64,000 bases of DNA from Enterococcaceae bacterium (lineage in GTDB: Bacteria > Bacillota > Bacilli > Lactobacillales > Enterococcaceae), in contig JALCOL010000002.1 of NCBI GenBank assembly GCA_022649665.1, positions 1 to 64,000 of the forward strand, given 5' to 3'. Made by a program: the position numbers and the translations under genes. The notes beneath the pieces were generated by a model. The model was given only the letters and a program-made list of their open reading frames with translations, did no database searches and was not told where the DNA came from. Each line of letters opens with the position of its first letter. Position 1 is the stretch's first letter. Below are positions 16,533 through 25,559 of this stretch, in pieces.

Positions 16533-16576
16533 ATCAAAAGTTCCTGTGCAGATCTGCAGGGGCTTTTGATCTTTTT
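16533..16576 (+). terminator. Terminator after mltG
   Basis: ATCAAAAG / CTTTTGAT outer stem with an inner TGCAGATCTGCA palindrome, then CTTTTTATT. Confidence 0.8.
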
Positions 16577-16676
16577 ATTGACTTTCACGAAACTTGGTGC
16601 GAAAATGTTATTTACTTTTGGAGCAACAGATGTTAGGCTATCTGATATTAAACAGACATAAAAGGAGTAGAATTTG

Positions 16677-17156
16677 ATGGTTGAAAAAGTTTATCCAATG
16701 ACTTTAGAAGGCAAACAGAAATTAGAAGATGAATTAGAATACTTAAAAACTGTTAAACGCGGACAAATCGTGGAAAGAATCAAGATCGCCCGCGGCTTCG
16801 GGGATTTATCCGAAAACTCAGAATATGAGTCTGCAAAAGACGAGCAGGCATTCGTCGAAGGCCGGATCGCGACGCTTGAAAATATGATCCGTTTCGCGCA
16901 GATCATCGACAATGGCAATGTTGATGCGGACGAAGTTTCGGTGGGCAAAAAAGTGACATTCATCGAACTTCCAGATGGCGACGAAGAACAATATTCGATC
17001 GTCGGCAGTGCGGAAGCTGATCCTTTTTCCGGAAAGATCTCTAACGAGTCGCCGATCGCGCAAGCATTGATCGGCAAACATCTAAATGATGAAGTGACGA
17101 TCACAACGCCCGGCGGCGATATGAAAGTGAAAATCGTCAAAGTTGAACACCAATAA
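16677..17156 (+). CDS. greA: Transcription elongation factor GreA
   Basis: GreA rescues backtracked RNA polymerase by stimulating transcript cleavage through the secondary channel. The 159-residue protein has the N-terminal coiled coil ([13 protein letters not shown] to about residue 75) with the tip acids in [14 protein letters not shown], and the C-terminal FKBP-like domain ending [15 protein letters not shown]. Length is normal. ATG at 16677 is chosen, with AAAGGAG about ten bases upstream; an overlapping TTG at 16674 would add one residue. It is a single gene with its own terminator. Confidence 0.97.
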   Translation: MVEKVYPMTLEGKQKLEDELEYLKTVKRGQIVERIKIARGFGDLSENSEYESAKDEQAFVEGRIATLENMIRFAQIIDNGNVDADEVSVGKKVTFIELPDGDEEQYSIVGSAEADPFSGKISNESPIAQALIGKHLNDEVTITTPGGDMKVKIVKVEHQ

Positions 17157-17162
17157 TCAAGG

Positions 17163-17198
17163 CAAAAAAGCGCGGCAAAATTTCGCCGCGCTTTTTTG
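17163..17198 (+). terminator. Terminator after greA
   Basis: AAAAAAGCGCGGC and GCCGCGCTTTTTT form a perfect stem with an 8-base loop. Confidence 0.93.
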
Positions 17199-17313
17199 CT
17201 TTGTCACAACCTGTTCAGACTTTAGGCGGAGAAAAATCAGGACCAAAGGCAACTGTCGCAAAGCAGGAATTCGTGTATAATTAAGAGAAAAGAAAAACAA
17301 GGGAGGGAAAGAC

Positions 17314-18045
17314 ATGTCAGCTTCATGGCGCTTTTTTTTAGTTGTTGAAGCGATCCTGGCTGTATTCGCGCTAGTATTGATGTATAAAGAGGCGTGGCTT
17401 TTGTTTTTGCTGTTCTTGGGAATATTTTGTTTATATGCAGCTTGGAAGAAGAAACGCCGCAACAGCACGCGCGACCTTTTGCTGATGAGCGGCGGCGTGA
17501 TCCTTTTGATTACGGCGCTGAACAGTCCGGTGATCATCGGCATGATCATTTTCGCTATTATTTTTATCGGTGTCAAAGGCGTCGAGATCTCGGGCGTTCA
17601 GCTTTTAAAGGGCAATTCATGGCAGAAAAAAAAGCTGGAGCGTGTCGAGACGATCTCGCCCTTGCCAAAAGACGGCAAACGGATGAAGCGCCCGCTCTTC
17701 GGCAGTGAACGAATCGGTGACGAGGCTTACGAGTGGAACGATATCAACATGGTCTATTTCTCGGGGGATACGATCATTGATCTGGGCAATACGATCTTGC
17801 CGCAAAAAGAAAGTTTGATCATGATCCGCAAATGTTTCGGAAAAACACGCGTTCTGGTACCGACGGGGATCAGTCTTTTATTGGAACACGCCACAGTCTT
17901 GGGTGAAGTGCATTTTGAAGGGGAAGAGTATTCGCTCAAAACGGAGTCGCTGCGCCTGTATTCGGAAGATTACGATCAAAACCCGCGGAAGCTCAGGATC
18001 GCAACAAGTACGCTTTTCGGCGATCTGGAGGTGATCCGCGTATGA
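17314..18045 (+). CDS. liaF: LiaF-like regulator of the envelope-stress system
   Basis: A 243-residue protein with three hydrophobic segments in the first 90 residues and a C-terminal soluble domain of the LiaF/VraT type (LGNTILPQKESLIMIRKCFGK, then RVLVPTG). LiaF restrains the LiaS kinase until cell-wall damage occurs. GGGAGG precedes the ATG. It overlaps the kinase gene by 4 bases and heads a three-gene operon with liaS and liaR, which makes the assignment firm. Confidence 0.9.
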   Translation: MSASWRFFLVVEAILAVFALVLMYKEAWLLFLLFLGIFCLYAAWKKKRRNSTRDLLLMSGGVILLITALNSPVIIGMIIFAIIFIGVKGVEISGVQLLKGNSWQKKKLERVETISPLPKDGKRMKRPLFGSERIGDEAYEWNDINMVYFSGDTIIDLGNTILPQKESLIMIRKCFGKTRVLVPTGISLLLEHATVLGEVHFEGEEYSLKTESLRLYSEDYDQNPRKLRIATSTLFGDLEVIRV

Positions 18046-19142
18046 CGGGACGCGTTTCCAGACATATGTCAGCGATCTACAGCGGTGTCAGCGTTTTTTT
18101 AGTCGTCTTCTTGACGCTCCTCACTTATTTTTACTCGCGGAATCCGAAAACTTGGTGGAAAGAAATGCTTGAAGCCAAGATGTTTGGGATTCCTTTTGTC
18201 GTGTCTTTGCTCGTGATCAGCATTTTCGTTGGTTTATGGAATTATTTGCTTTCCTCGCTCGTTCACCGTTCGCAATATGGTAAGATTGAAACGAAGCTGC
18301 AGCTTTTAGTGCAGGGCAATTATGACAGTCCGGCGCTTTCTTCGCCGATCCCTTACCATCATTCAGATGCGTATATCGGTGAAGTCGATCGCTCGATCGT
18401 TTCGATCAGCAAAAAAATGCAAAAAATCAGCAAAGAACTGCAGCAAGCGGCCGCAAAACCCGAAGTGATCGACGGAGTGACGCGCGAAAGTATTTTAGTT
18501 CAAGAACGCCATCGTCTGGCGCGCGAGCTTCACGATTCGGTCAGCCAGCAGCTCTTTGCCGCAATGATGATGCTTTCAGCGATGAATGAAATCGCTGCAG
18601 AGATCGATCTGCCGGAGTCCTTCAAAAAGCAGCTTGGGATGGTCGCGGAGATCATCAATGCTTCGCAGTCTGAGATGCGGGCGCTGCTTCTTCACCTGCG
18701 TCCGGTCAGCTTGGAAGGAAAAAGTTTGCGCCAAGGGATCGAACAGCTGCTGCGCGAATTGATGAGCAAAGTCAAAATCGATATCCGCTGGGAAGTTGAA
18801 GATGTCAAATTGGCACCGGCGATCGAAGATCACTTGTTTCGGATCGTTCAAGAGCTCTTGTCCAACACACTGCGGCATTCCAAAGCGAAGCACTTGGAAG
18901 TGTATCTGCACCAAGTCGGGCAGAATATTCTGCTGCGGGTGATCGACGACGGCGTCGGGTTCGACTGGGATCCTGCGCAATCGAAAGCCGGCAGCTACGG
19001 GCTGAACAATATCAATGAACGCGTCAACAGCATGGGCGGAACGCTGAAAATCATCAGTTTCCCGAATCAAGGAACGAGTATCGAGATCAAAGTACCGGCA
19101 GCGAGGGAGGATAAGAATGATCAAAGTATTATTAGTGGATGA
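18042..19142 (+). CDS. liaS: LiaS-like sensor histidine kinase
   Basis: A 366-residue NarL-group kinase. Two membrane helices (about 12-30 and 48-70) frame only a short outer loop, as in intramembrane-sensing kinases. A HAMP-like linker leads to the dimerisation domain with the phospho-accepting histidine in [11 protein letters not shown] (H164), and a HATPase domain follows ([27 protein letters not shown]). It responds to cell-envelope antibiotics. It overlaps liaF by 4 bases and liaR by 26. Confidence 0.93.
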   Translation: MTGRVSRHMSAIYSGVSVFLVVFLTLLTYFYSRNPKTWWKEMLEAKMFGIPFVVSLLVISIFVGLWNYLLSSLVHRSQYGKIETKLQLLVQGNYDSPALSSPIPYHHSDAYIGEVDRSIVSISKKMQKISKELQQAAAKPEVIDGVTRESILVQERHRLARELHDSVSQQLFAAMMMLSAMNEIAAEIDLPESFKKQLGMVAEIINASQSEMRALLLHLRPVSLEGKSLRQGIEQLLRELMSKVKIDIRWEVEDVKLAPAIEDHLFRIVQELLSNTLRHSKAKHLEVYLHQVGQNILLRVIDDGVGFDWDPAQSKAGSYGLNNINERVNSMGGTLKIISFPNQGTSIEIKVPAAREDKNDQSIISG

Positions 19143-19749
19143 CCATGAGATGGTGCGCCTGGGAGTTTCGTCTTATTTGTCGATCCAAAAAGATATCGAA
19201 GTCGTCGGTGAAGCGTCGAATGGCGAAGAAGGCTTGGAAAAAGCGCTGGCGCTGAAACCGGACGTGATCTTGATGGACTTGGTGATGCCGGTCATGGATG
19301 GCATCGAAGCGACCCAGAAGATTTTGAAAAAATGGCCGCAAGCGAAGATCTTGATCGTGACCAGCTTTATCGATGATGAAAAAGTCTACCCGGCGATCGA
19401 AGCCGGCGCAGCGGGCTATCTCCTTAAAACTTCGAGTGCCAAAGAGATCGCCAACGCGATCCGCGGAACTGCCCAAGGGGAACGCATCTTGGAGCCGGCA
19501 GTTACTGGAAAAATGATGGAACGCATGAGCCACGCTAACGATCCGATCTTGCATGAGGATCTGACGAACCGTGAAAAAGAGATCCTGCTCTTGATCGCCC
19601 AAGGCAAAAGCAACCAAGAGATCGCGGATGAACTATTTATTACGCTCAAGACCGTCAAGACGCATGTTTCGAATATTTTATCCAAATTGCAAGTCGAAGA
19701 CCGGACGCAAGCAGCGATTTATGCTTTTCGGCATAAACTTGCCAAATAA
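19117..19749 (+). CDS. liaR: LiaR-like response regulator
   Basis: A 210-residue NarL/FixJ regulator. The receiver domain has D8, D9 and phospho-acceptor D54 in [10 protein letters not shown]. The C-terminal LuxR helix-turn-helix reads [21 protein letters not shown], then [11 protein letters not shown]. It is activated by the adjacent kinase and controls cell-envelope defence genes. The ATG lies inside the end of liaS. No LiaR-type operator was identified by eye in front of liaF. Confidence 0.94.
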   Translation: MIKVLLVDDHEMVRLGVSSYLSIQKDIEVVGEASNGEEGLEKALALKPDVILMDLVMPVMDGIEATQKILKKWPQAKILIVTSFIDDEKVYPAIEAGAAGYLLKTSSAKEIANAIRGTAQGERILEPAVTGKMMERMSHANDPILHEDLTNREKEILLLIAQGKSNQEIADELFITLKTVKTHVSNILSKLQVEDRTQAAIYAFRHKLAK

Positions 19750-19783
19750 CGCTTTTTGCTGAAAAGGAGGATTCGGCGCATTC

Positions 19784-20443
19784 ATGAAGAAAAATTTTGC
19801 AATTATCGGTTTGGGCCGTTTCGGCGGCAGTATCTGCCGGACGCTGGCCGGCAGCGGCCAAGAAGTTTTGGTGATCGATACGAATGAAGAACAAGTCAAT
19901 AAATATATGGACATCGCAACGCACGCGGTGATCGCCAACGCACAAGATGAAGGAACGCTGCGGTCGTTGGGATTGGATAATTTCGACCAAGTGGTAGTCG
20001 CGATCGGCGAAGATATTCAAGCGAGTATTCTGGTGACGCTGATGCTCAAAGAGATGGGTGTCCCTTATATTTTAGCGAAAGCACAAAATGATTACCATGC
20101 GCGTGTTTTGGAAAAAATCGGCGCAGATGTCGTCGTCCATCCCGAAAGAGATATGGGTGAGCGGATCGCCCACCGAATGGTCTCAAAAAATATGCTGGAT
20201 TACTTGGAAGTCTCACGTGAATATTCGTTTGCGGAGATCAAAGTGACGGAGGATAAATATTTTCATCATACGCTCGCAGATCTCAATATCCACGACCGCT
20301 TCTCGATCAATGTGGTCGGGATCCGGCGCGCAGCCGGTGAGATGCTGATCGCACCGACTGGCCAGACAGAAGTGCTGCCGAATGATACGCTGCTCGTGAT
20401 CGGCGCGATCAAAGACGTCGAGCGCTTCGATAATGAAACATAA
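19784..20443 (+). CDS. ktrA: Potassium-channel regulatory subunit KtrA/TrkA type
   Basis: A 219-residue cytoplasmic protein with an RCK/TrkA-N nucleotide-binding domain (IIGLGRFGGSICRTLA, acid at the end of strand 2 in VLVIDTNEEQV) and a C-terminal TrkA-C domain (about 140-219), which in this family can bind c-di-AMP. It gates a KtrB-type potassium channel; no ktrB gene is in the window, which is common for KtrA. AAAAGGAGG precedes the ATG. It begins 34 bases after liaR and may be partly cotranscribed. Confidence 0.9.
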   Translation: MKKNFAIIGLGRFGGSICRTLAGSGQEVLVIDTNEEQVNKYMDIATHAVIANAQDEGTLRSLGLDNFDQVVVAIGEDIQASILVTLMLKEMGVPYILAKAQNDYHARVLEKIGADVVVHPERDMGERIAHRMVSKNMLDYLEVSREYSFAEIKVTEDKYFHHTLADLNIHDRFSINVVGIRRAAGEMLIAPTGQTEVLPNDTLLVIGAIKDVERFDNET

Positions 20444-20490
20444 AAAAGCCTTTGGTACTCGAAGTGTTGATTCGGGTGCCAAAGGCTTTT
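20442..20490. terminator. Bidirectional terminator between ktrA and DUF1189 gene
   Basis: AAAAAGCCTTTGG pairs with CCAAAGGCTTTTT. The stem begins within the ktrA stop codon and serves both converging genes. Confidence 0.9.
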
Positions 20491-20493
20491 TGG

Positions 20494-21306
20494 TTAGGCT
20501 TCAGAGGACGGCGGTGCAGTCCGATTTCGCTTTAATGATTGATAAAAAACAAATAAAGTGAAAACGAAGAACAGCAAAAATGTATTGACTTGCAGATTGA
20601 AAAACTGCAAGATCGCTGAGAGGATCACCGGGATCGTCAGCGCATAAGCGGTGATTTTTAAAACTTCACCAAAGCGCAGGCGGGTCTGCAAGATCCGGCT
20701 GAAAATAAAGAGCAGCAGGGTCATCATGATCAACTGGATCAAAATACTTAAAAATGCCGGGTAGATCGCAAACAAGAAGATCAATCCTTGGAGCCAGAAC
20801 GGGATTTTAAAAGAAAGCAGCTGCTTTAATTTTTCAGAATTGAAAGAGGCAAAATTTTCATTTTTATAAGAGAAAACCAGCGGTGCTTGCGTCAAGGCTT
20901 GATCACTGCGTGTTTGTCCGGGAAACGCCAGCACGAATTCATGCTGCAGAAAGCCAAGGCTGAATGCTTGATGTGTCGCATCGCTGGTGATGTCTTTTTC
21001 GGTGCGCTTGCCGGCGGGATCAAAAGTGAAAATAATACTGTTCGTTTGATAAACGAAACCGCTGTCGGTTTTTTCAGTTGTCAGCGTGCCGTCTTGGATC
21101 GTGAATTCCGGCACTTTTTTCGCGATCTTCTGACCGTCTTCACGCATCGAGTGGAGCGCTTGATTGGTCTGAAAGGCCAGCGGAACGGCCGTGATCGCGG
21201 CCAAGAAAAGCAGATAAACGACTACTTTCCAAAAAGGCTGTTTGCGCAGCCGCAGCAGATTTTTAAAATCGTAACAAGAAGCTTTGAAACTTTCAATGAA
21301 TTGCAT
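20494..21306 (-). CDS. DUF1189 membrane protein
   Basis: A 270-residue protein of the DUF1189 family, unknown in function. One membrane helix near the N-terminus (about 28-46) is followed by an outer domain of about 110 residues, then four hydrophobic segments. The ATG at 21306 (MQFIESFKAS) is chosen because AAAGGA lies eight bases upstream; an in-frame ATG at 21336 lacks a site. Family members are sometimes labelled maltodextrin-related by old annotation, with little support. It is a lone gene facing ktrA. Confidence 0.8.
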   Translation of the reverse strand: MQFIESFKASCYDFKNLLRLRKQPFWKVVVYLLFLAAITAVPLAFQTNQALHSMREDGQKIAKKVPEFTIQDGTLTTEKTDSGFVYQTNSIIFTFDPAGKRTEKDITSDATHQAFSLGFLQHEFVLAFPGQTRSDQALTQAPLVFSYKNENFASFNSEKLKQLLSFKIPFWLQGLIFLFAIYPAFLSILIQLIMMTLLLFIFSRILQTRLRFGEVLKITAYALTIPVILSAILQFFNLQVNTFLLFFVFTLFVFYQSLKRNRTAPPSSEA

Positions 21307-21421
21307 GCTAAAAAATCCTTTCTCATCGATATCCATTTCCCAATTGTAAACGACTCATCAGTCAAAAACAAGCGGCTTTCCACCGGGAAAAAAAGTAAAA
21401 ATAAAAAATGAACCGTTTTCA

Positions 21422-21450
21422 TTGAATCTAGATTATCATTATGCTAATCT
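21422..21450 (+). promoter_or_regulatory. sodA promoter with Fur-family-like box
   Basis: TTGAAT (21422-21427), 17 bases, TAATCT (21445-21450). The spacer contains ATTATCATTAT, part of a 7-1-7 element at 21430-21444 that agrees with the Fur/PerR consensus TGATAATnATTATCA at 10 of 14 positions. A repressor bound there would block the promoter. Which regulator (PerR, Fur or none) cannot be told by eye. Confidence 0.45.
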
Positions 21451-21484
21451 GAGAATGTAATCCAAATATAAGGAGGAAGCAAAA

Positions 21485-22090
21485 ATGACGTTTACTTTAC
21501 CAGATCTGCCTTATGCTTATGATGCATTGGAGCCCTATATCGACGAAGAAACACTGCACCTGCATCATGATAAACACCATCAAACTTACGTGAATAATTT
21601 CAATGCCGCACTCGAAGGCCATCCAGAATATGCTGATAAATCAGCGGAATGGCTGGTTACCCATGTAAATGAATTGCCCAAAGAGATCCAAACAGCGGTC
21701 CGCAACAACGGCGGCGGTACGATCAACCACACTTTTTACTGGGAAATCATGGGGCCAAACGGCGGAACACCGAAAGGCGAAGTAAAAGATGCGATTGAAG
21801 CAGCGTTCGGATCACTGGAAAAATTCCAAGAAGAATTTAAAAAAGCTGCGACTGGCCGCTTTGGTTCCGGCTGGGCTTGGCTCGTATTGAACAACGGCAA
21901 ACTTGAGATCATCAGCACCGCGAATCAAGATTCGCCGCTGACAGAAGGAATGATACCGATCCTTACGATCGACGTGTGGGAACACGCATATTATTTGAAA
22001 TATAAGAACTTGCGTCCGAAGTACGTTGATGCTTTCTGGCATGTCGTCAACTGGGACAAAATGAACGAGCTGTACAAAGCAGCTAAATAA
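21485..22090 (+). CDS. sodA: Manganese/iron superoxide dismutase
   Basis: The enzyme converts superoxide to oxygen and peroxide in the cytoplasm. The 201-residue protein has all metal ligands: H27 in [12 protein letters not shown], the histidine in NHTFYW, and the Asp and His of DVWEHAYY. Conserved GGG and GSGWAWL segments are present. The sequence favours the manganese or cambialistic form, but metal choice cannot be proved from it. AAGGAGG precedes the ATG. It is monocistronic with a terminator after it. Confidence 0.97.
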   Translation: MTFTLPDLPYAYDALEPYIDEETLHLHHDKHHQTYVNNFNAALEGHPEYADKSAEWLVTHVNELPKEIQTAVRNNGGGTINHTFYWEIMGPNGGTPKGEVKDAIEAAFGSLEKFQEEFKKAATGRFGSGWAWLVLNNGKLEIISTANQDSPLTEGMIPILTIDVWEHAYYLKYKNLRPKYVDAFWHVVNWDKMNELYKAAK

Positions 22091-22106
22091 ATCAGAATTC
22101 ATCGTG

Positions 22107-22151
22107 AACAGGAACTGCTGCGGGGAAACCTGCCGGCGGTTCCTGTTTTTA
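22107..22151 (+). terminator. Terminator after sodA
   Basis: AACAGGAAC and GTTCCTGTT close a GC-rich imperfect hairpin and are followed by TTTATT. Confidence 0.8.
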
Positions 22152-22212
22152 TTGGTTTTCGTAAAAATTGTGCTACAATAAGAAAAAATTATGATGAAAA
22201 GGTTTGATTTTG

Positions 22213-23202
22213 ATGGAAATTCATTTAAAAAAAGTTCATGGTTCAGGCAATACTTTCTTTCTGCTTGATGATACGCAGCTTTCAGCGCCGCTTGCTGAAG
22301 AAGAGCTGCGGCAGCTTGCAAAACAGCTGGCTGATCCGGAGAATGCGGTCCTCGGCGGCGCGGACGGTCTCTTGCTCGTTACCCAAAGTCAAGCGGCAGA
22401 TTGCTTGGGAAAAATGCGGGTGATCAATGAAGACGGCAGCGAAGCCTCAATGTGCGGCAATGGTCTGCGGACGGTCGCGCGCTACTTGGCAGAAAAATAT
22501 CAAATGAAGCATTTTGCAGTTGAAACGCTGCAAGCGCCGCTCGCCGTGGAGCAAGCTCCTGACTTGGCAAAAGGGGTCGCAGCTTTTCAAGTAGAGATCG
22601 GACCGGTCTCGTTTGATTTGGCAACGCTCCCGGCTGCTTTTCCTGACCGAAAGAAATTATTCAATGAGGAAGTCCCGGTGTTTTCTGAACGTTTTTATTT
22701 TCCTTCGACGCAGCGTTTCACTGCAGTCAGCGTACCGAATCCGCATTTAGTGAGTTTTGTGCCGACGAAAGAAGACTGCTTTTCACCGGATTTTGAAGCG
22801 TTCGCGCGCTTCTGCAATGGTGAGAATCCTTATTTTCCGGACGGCGTCAATGTCAGCTTTGCCTATATAATGGAAGCGAACCAATTGTTCGTCCGGACAT
22901 ATGAACGCGGTGTCGGCTTTACGAATGCCTGCGGAACGGCAATGACGGCGACGAGTTTTATTTATACATTGCTCACGCATCCGGCGGAGAAATTGAATCT
23001 CTTGACGGTCTATAATCCGGGCGGCGTCGTGCAGGTGAGTGTGCGTCAAGAAGAAAAAGTGCGCCTTGATCTGATCGGCAATGCGACATTTACCGCCGAC
23101 GTTTTTCTTGTTTGGGAAGATGGAAAAATCAAAACGATCGAAAAAATCAACGAAACCAAGGAGCAGGACGCTTGGGAAAAATTTATAAAGTTTCGGAAAT
23201 AA
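22213..23202 (+). CDS. dapF: Diaminopimelate epimerase
   Basis: Converts LL- to meso-diaminopimelate on the way to lysine. The 329-residue protein has both catalytic cysteines, C81 in ASMCGNGLRT and C240 in FTNACGTAMTA, and the KVHGSGNTFFLL start. It is about 50 residues longer than the Gram-negative enzyme, as in lactobacilli. The ATG at 22213 is favoured by family alignment, with AAAGG about ten bases before it. No other lysine-pathway gene is nearby. Confidence 0.93.
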   Translation: MEIHLKKVHGSGNTFFLLDDTQLSAPLAEEELRQLAKQLADPENAVLGGADGLLLVTQSQAADCLGKMRVINEDGSEASMCGNGLRTVARYLAEKYQMKHFAVETLQAPLAVEQAPDLAKGVAAFQVEIGPVSFDLATLPAAFPDRKKLFNEEVPVFSERFYFPSTQRFTAVSVPNPHLVSFVPTKEDCFSPDFEAFARFCNGENPYFPDGVNVSFAYIMEANQLFVRTYERGVGFTNACGTAMTATSFIYTLLTHPAEKLNLLTVYNPGGVVQVSVRQEEKVRLDLIGNATFTADVFLVWEDGKIKTIEKINETKEQDAWEKFIKFRK

Positions 23203-23278
23203 TGTTTTTTAATCGAATTATGTAAGGGCTGTATATCCCTGTTTCATGCCGATGAAAAAATATCCATTCGTTCTTTTC

Positions 23279-23307
23279 TTGTATTGTTATTCGCCCTAAA
23301 GTATACT
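23279..23307 (+). promoter_or_regulatory. Promoter of the cold-shock gene
   Basis: TTGTAT, 17 bases, TATACT, about 50 bases before the start codon. This leaves a leader of roughly 45 bases, shorter than the well-known cspA thermosensor leaders. Confidence 0.65.
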
Positions 23308-23358
23308 AGTGAATGTAGAGTAAAATCTGCGAAATTTTATTTTTGGAGGCTATTCAGC

Positions 23359-23559
23359 ATGGAACATGGTACAGTAAAATGGTTTAACAACGACAAAGGT
23401 TTCGGATTTATCACAGTTGACGGCGGCGACGATGTTTTCGTACACTTTTCTGCGATCCAAGGCGACGGTTTCAAATCGCTTGAAGAAGGACAACCAGTCG
23501 AATTTACGATCGTTGAAGGAGAACGCGGACCGCAAGCTGCTGAAGTGGTGAAATTATAA
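23359..23559 (+). CDS. csp: CspA-family cold-shock protein
   Basis: A 66-residue single OB-fold RNA/DNA chaperone with RNP1 (KGFGFITV) and RNP2 (VFVHFSAI) motifs. It binds single-stranded nucleic acid and eases translation, especially in the cold. The start at 23359 has TTTGGAGG nearby and gives the standard family length; the upstream open frame is non-coding leader. It is monocistronic. Confidence 0.96.
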   Translation: MEHGTVKWFNNDKGFGFITVDGGDDVFVHFSAIQGDGFKSLEEGQPVEFTIVEGERGPQAAEVVKL

Positions 23560-23603
23560 TTTTTTCTCGTTTAACTTCAAAAAGCATCGTTCAATGAACC
23601 AGC

Positions 23604-23635
23604 GAGCTGTGGCAGATTTTGTCACAGCTCCTTTT
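23604..23635 (+). terminator. Terminator after csp
   Basis: GAGCTGTG / CACAGCTC stem followed by CTTTT. Confidence 0.85.
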
Positions 23636-23726
23636 CTGTTTAAACGAACAAATAATCGTCAGCTTATATTATTTTATTTTTTGTAATTTGATTTTTTTAC
23701 AAGCGAAAAAGAAAGCGAAAAAAGAC

Positions 23727-23755
23727 TTGAATTGTTGCGGTTTCTTGCTTATCAT
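23727..23755 (+). promoter_or_regulatory. Promoter of the LCP-cpsCDB operon
   Basis: TTGAAT, 17 bases, TATCAT, about 35 bases before the first start codon. Confidence 0.6.
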
Positions 23756-23791
23756 AGTAAAGAAAAAACAAAATAATAAAGGAAGTTGTTA

Positions 23792-24736
23792 ATGAAAAAG
23801 TGGAAGAAGATATTATTAGCGATCGTATTCGTTATTTTACTTCTGATTGCCGGAGTGGGGGTCTATGCCTATTCGGTCTATCATCAAGTGGAAAAAGCCG
23901 CTGACAAGACGCATGAAAGCGTTGAACGGCTCACTCCCGCTAAACGGAAAAGTGCACCAAGCATTACCGCAAATAAAAAGGATGCATTTTCTGTCTTGTT
24001 ATTAGGAGTCGATACGGGAGACTTGGGGCGGACTGAACAAGGGCGTTCAGATACTATTTTGGTGGCAACCGTCAATCCGAAAGACAAACAAACAACACTG
24101 GTCAGTGTTCCGCGCGATACTTACACGGAGATCGTTGGGAACGGAACGACGGATAAAATCAATCATGCCTATGCTTTCGGCGGAGTGCCGATGTCGATCG
24201 CATCGGTCGAAAAATTGTTCGATATCCCGATCGATCACTATGTTTCGATCAATATGAAAGGGTTAGTGGATCTTGTCGATGCCGTGGGGGGCGTTACGGT
24301 CAATAATCCTTTTGAATTCACCTTTGACGGGAAAACGTTTCCGGCGGGAACGAATGAGCTGGATGGCAGTAGTGCACTGAAATATTCGCGGATGCGTCAT
24401 GAAGATCCGAACGGTGATTACGGGCGGCAGGAACGCCAGCGGCAAGTGATCACGGCTGTGGCAAAAAAGGCATTGACAGTCAAAAATATCCCGAATATCA
24501 ACCAGCTGCTGGGGGTTCTTTCAGAGAACATGAAAACGGATCTGACTTTTGACGAGATGCGGACGATCGGCACTGATTACCGTGATGCGTTCGATAACGT
24601 GAAGTCGCTGCAGCTGAAAGGTACCGGGTTTACCGGCGACGGCACACGCGGCGAGGCGGGGATCAGCTACCAAGAGATTTCTGATAAAGAACTAAAAAGT
24701 GTTCAAAAAGTATTGAATGAACAATTAGCAGAATAA
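23792..24736 (+). CDS. LytR-CpsA-Psr (LCP) family glycopolymer ligase, first copy
   Basis: LCP enzymes attach undecaprenyl-linked glycopolymers to peptidoglycan outside the membrane. The 314-residue protein has one N-terminal membrane helix (about 7-27) and the LCP domain with LLLGVDTGDLGRTEQGRSD, the SVPRDTY arginine segment and RMRHEDPNGDYGRQERQR. ATG at 23792 is chosen, with AAAGGAAG seven bases upstream. It leads an operon with CpsC, CpsD and CpsB homologues and so is the CpsA/Wzg counterpart. A second LCP gene lies at 30653. Confidence 0.93.
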   Translation: MKKWKKILLAIVFVILLLIAGVGVYAYSVYHQVEKAADKTHESVERLTPAKRKSAPSITANKKDAFSVLLLGVDTGDLGRTEQGRSDTILVATVNPKDKQTTLVSVPRDTYTEIVGNGTTDKINHAYAFGGVPMSIASVEKLFDIPIDHYVSINMKGLVDLVDAVGGVTVNNPFEFTFDGKTFPAGTNELDGSSALKYSRMRHEDPNGDYGRQERQRQVITAVAKKALTVKNIPNINQLLGVLSENMKTDLTFDEMRTIGTDYRDAFDNVKSLQLKGTGFTGDGTRGEAGISYQEISDKELKSVQKVLNEQLAE

Positions 24737-24752
24737 TTTTACGGAGGAGAAC

Positions 24753-25544
24753 ATGGAAGAGACCATCAGTTTACAAGAAATATTCAAAATTTTGGGCAAA
24801 CGGATCTGGCTGATCATCGGCGGGTTAGTTGCCGGGATCGCGCTTGCAGCCGTAGTGACTTTTTTTGTCATCACACCGAAATACAGCTCAGAAGCGTCGC
24901 TGCTTGTGACGTTGCCGCAAAGCGATAATGAGCAGGTCAATGCGAATGTCGTCAATTCTAATATTTTGATGATCAATACGTATAAAGAATTTATCAAAGG
25001 CAATGTCGTAATGGATGAAGTCAAGAGCATCATGGAAAAAGAACATCATTACAAAGGGACGATCGAAGACCTCAGAAACTCGGTCAGCGTCGAACAGGCG
25101 CAAAACTCCTTGATGTTCTCGATCATCGCTACGACGGAAAATGCCTATGAAGCAGAAGACATCGTTAATACGACGGCGGAAGTATTTCAAGAAAAAGCCA
25201 AAGAAACGATGAATGTCGACAAGATCACGATCGCTTCCAAAGGCGATCTCGACTTTTCACCTGTTTCGCCGAATAAAAAGATCGCGCTTTTGATCGGAGC
25301 CTTTTTGGGGCTTTTAGTCGGGACTGGATTCGCGTTCCTGCTGGAATTCATGGATAAATCCGTCAAAGACGATGCGTTCATTACTGATGTTTTAGGTTAC
25401 AATCTTTTAGGTGTTATCTCCGAAATGAATGAAAAAGAAATGAAAGAAAACGACGTGAAGATCCGCGGCTTGATCGAAGAGCATGCCTATCAAGTACAAG
25501 CGGAAATGCCAGACGACGCGCTTCCTGAAAGACGCGTACTGTAG
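24753..25544 (+). CDS. cpsC: CpsC/Wzd-like polysaccharide co-polymerase and kinase activator
   Basis: A 263-residue Wzz-type protein with two membrane helices (about 18-40 and 173-195) around an outer loop of about 130 residues, and a cytoplasmic C-terminal tail. In firmicutes this tail activates the partner BY-kinase and helps set chain length. The helix-2 region SPNKKIALLIGAFLGLLVG is typical. GGAGG precedes the ATG. The gene sits 16 bases after the LCP gene and 15 before cpsD. Confidence 0.91.
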   Translation: MEETISLQEIFKILGKRIWLIIGGLVAGIALAAVVTFFVITPKYSSEASLLVTLPQSDNEQVNANVVNSNILMINTYKEFIKGNVVMDEVKSIMEKEHHYKGTIEDLRNSVSVEQAQNSLMFSIIATTENAYEAEDIVNTTAEVFQEKAKETMNVDKITIASKGDLDFSPVSPNKKIALLIGAFLGLLVGTGFAFLLEFMDKSVKDDAFITDVLGYNLLGVISEMNEKEMKENDVKIRGLIEEHAYQVQAEMPDDALPERRVL

Positions 25545-25559
25545 CAGAAAGGAGCTCTT

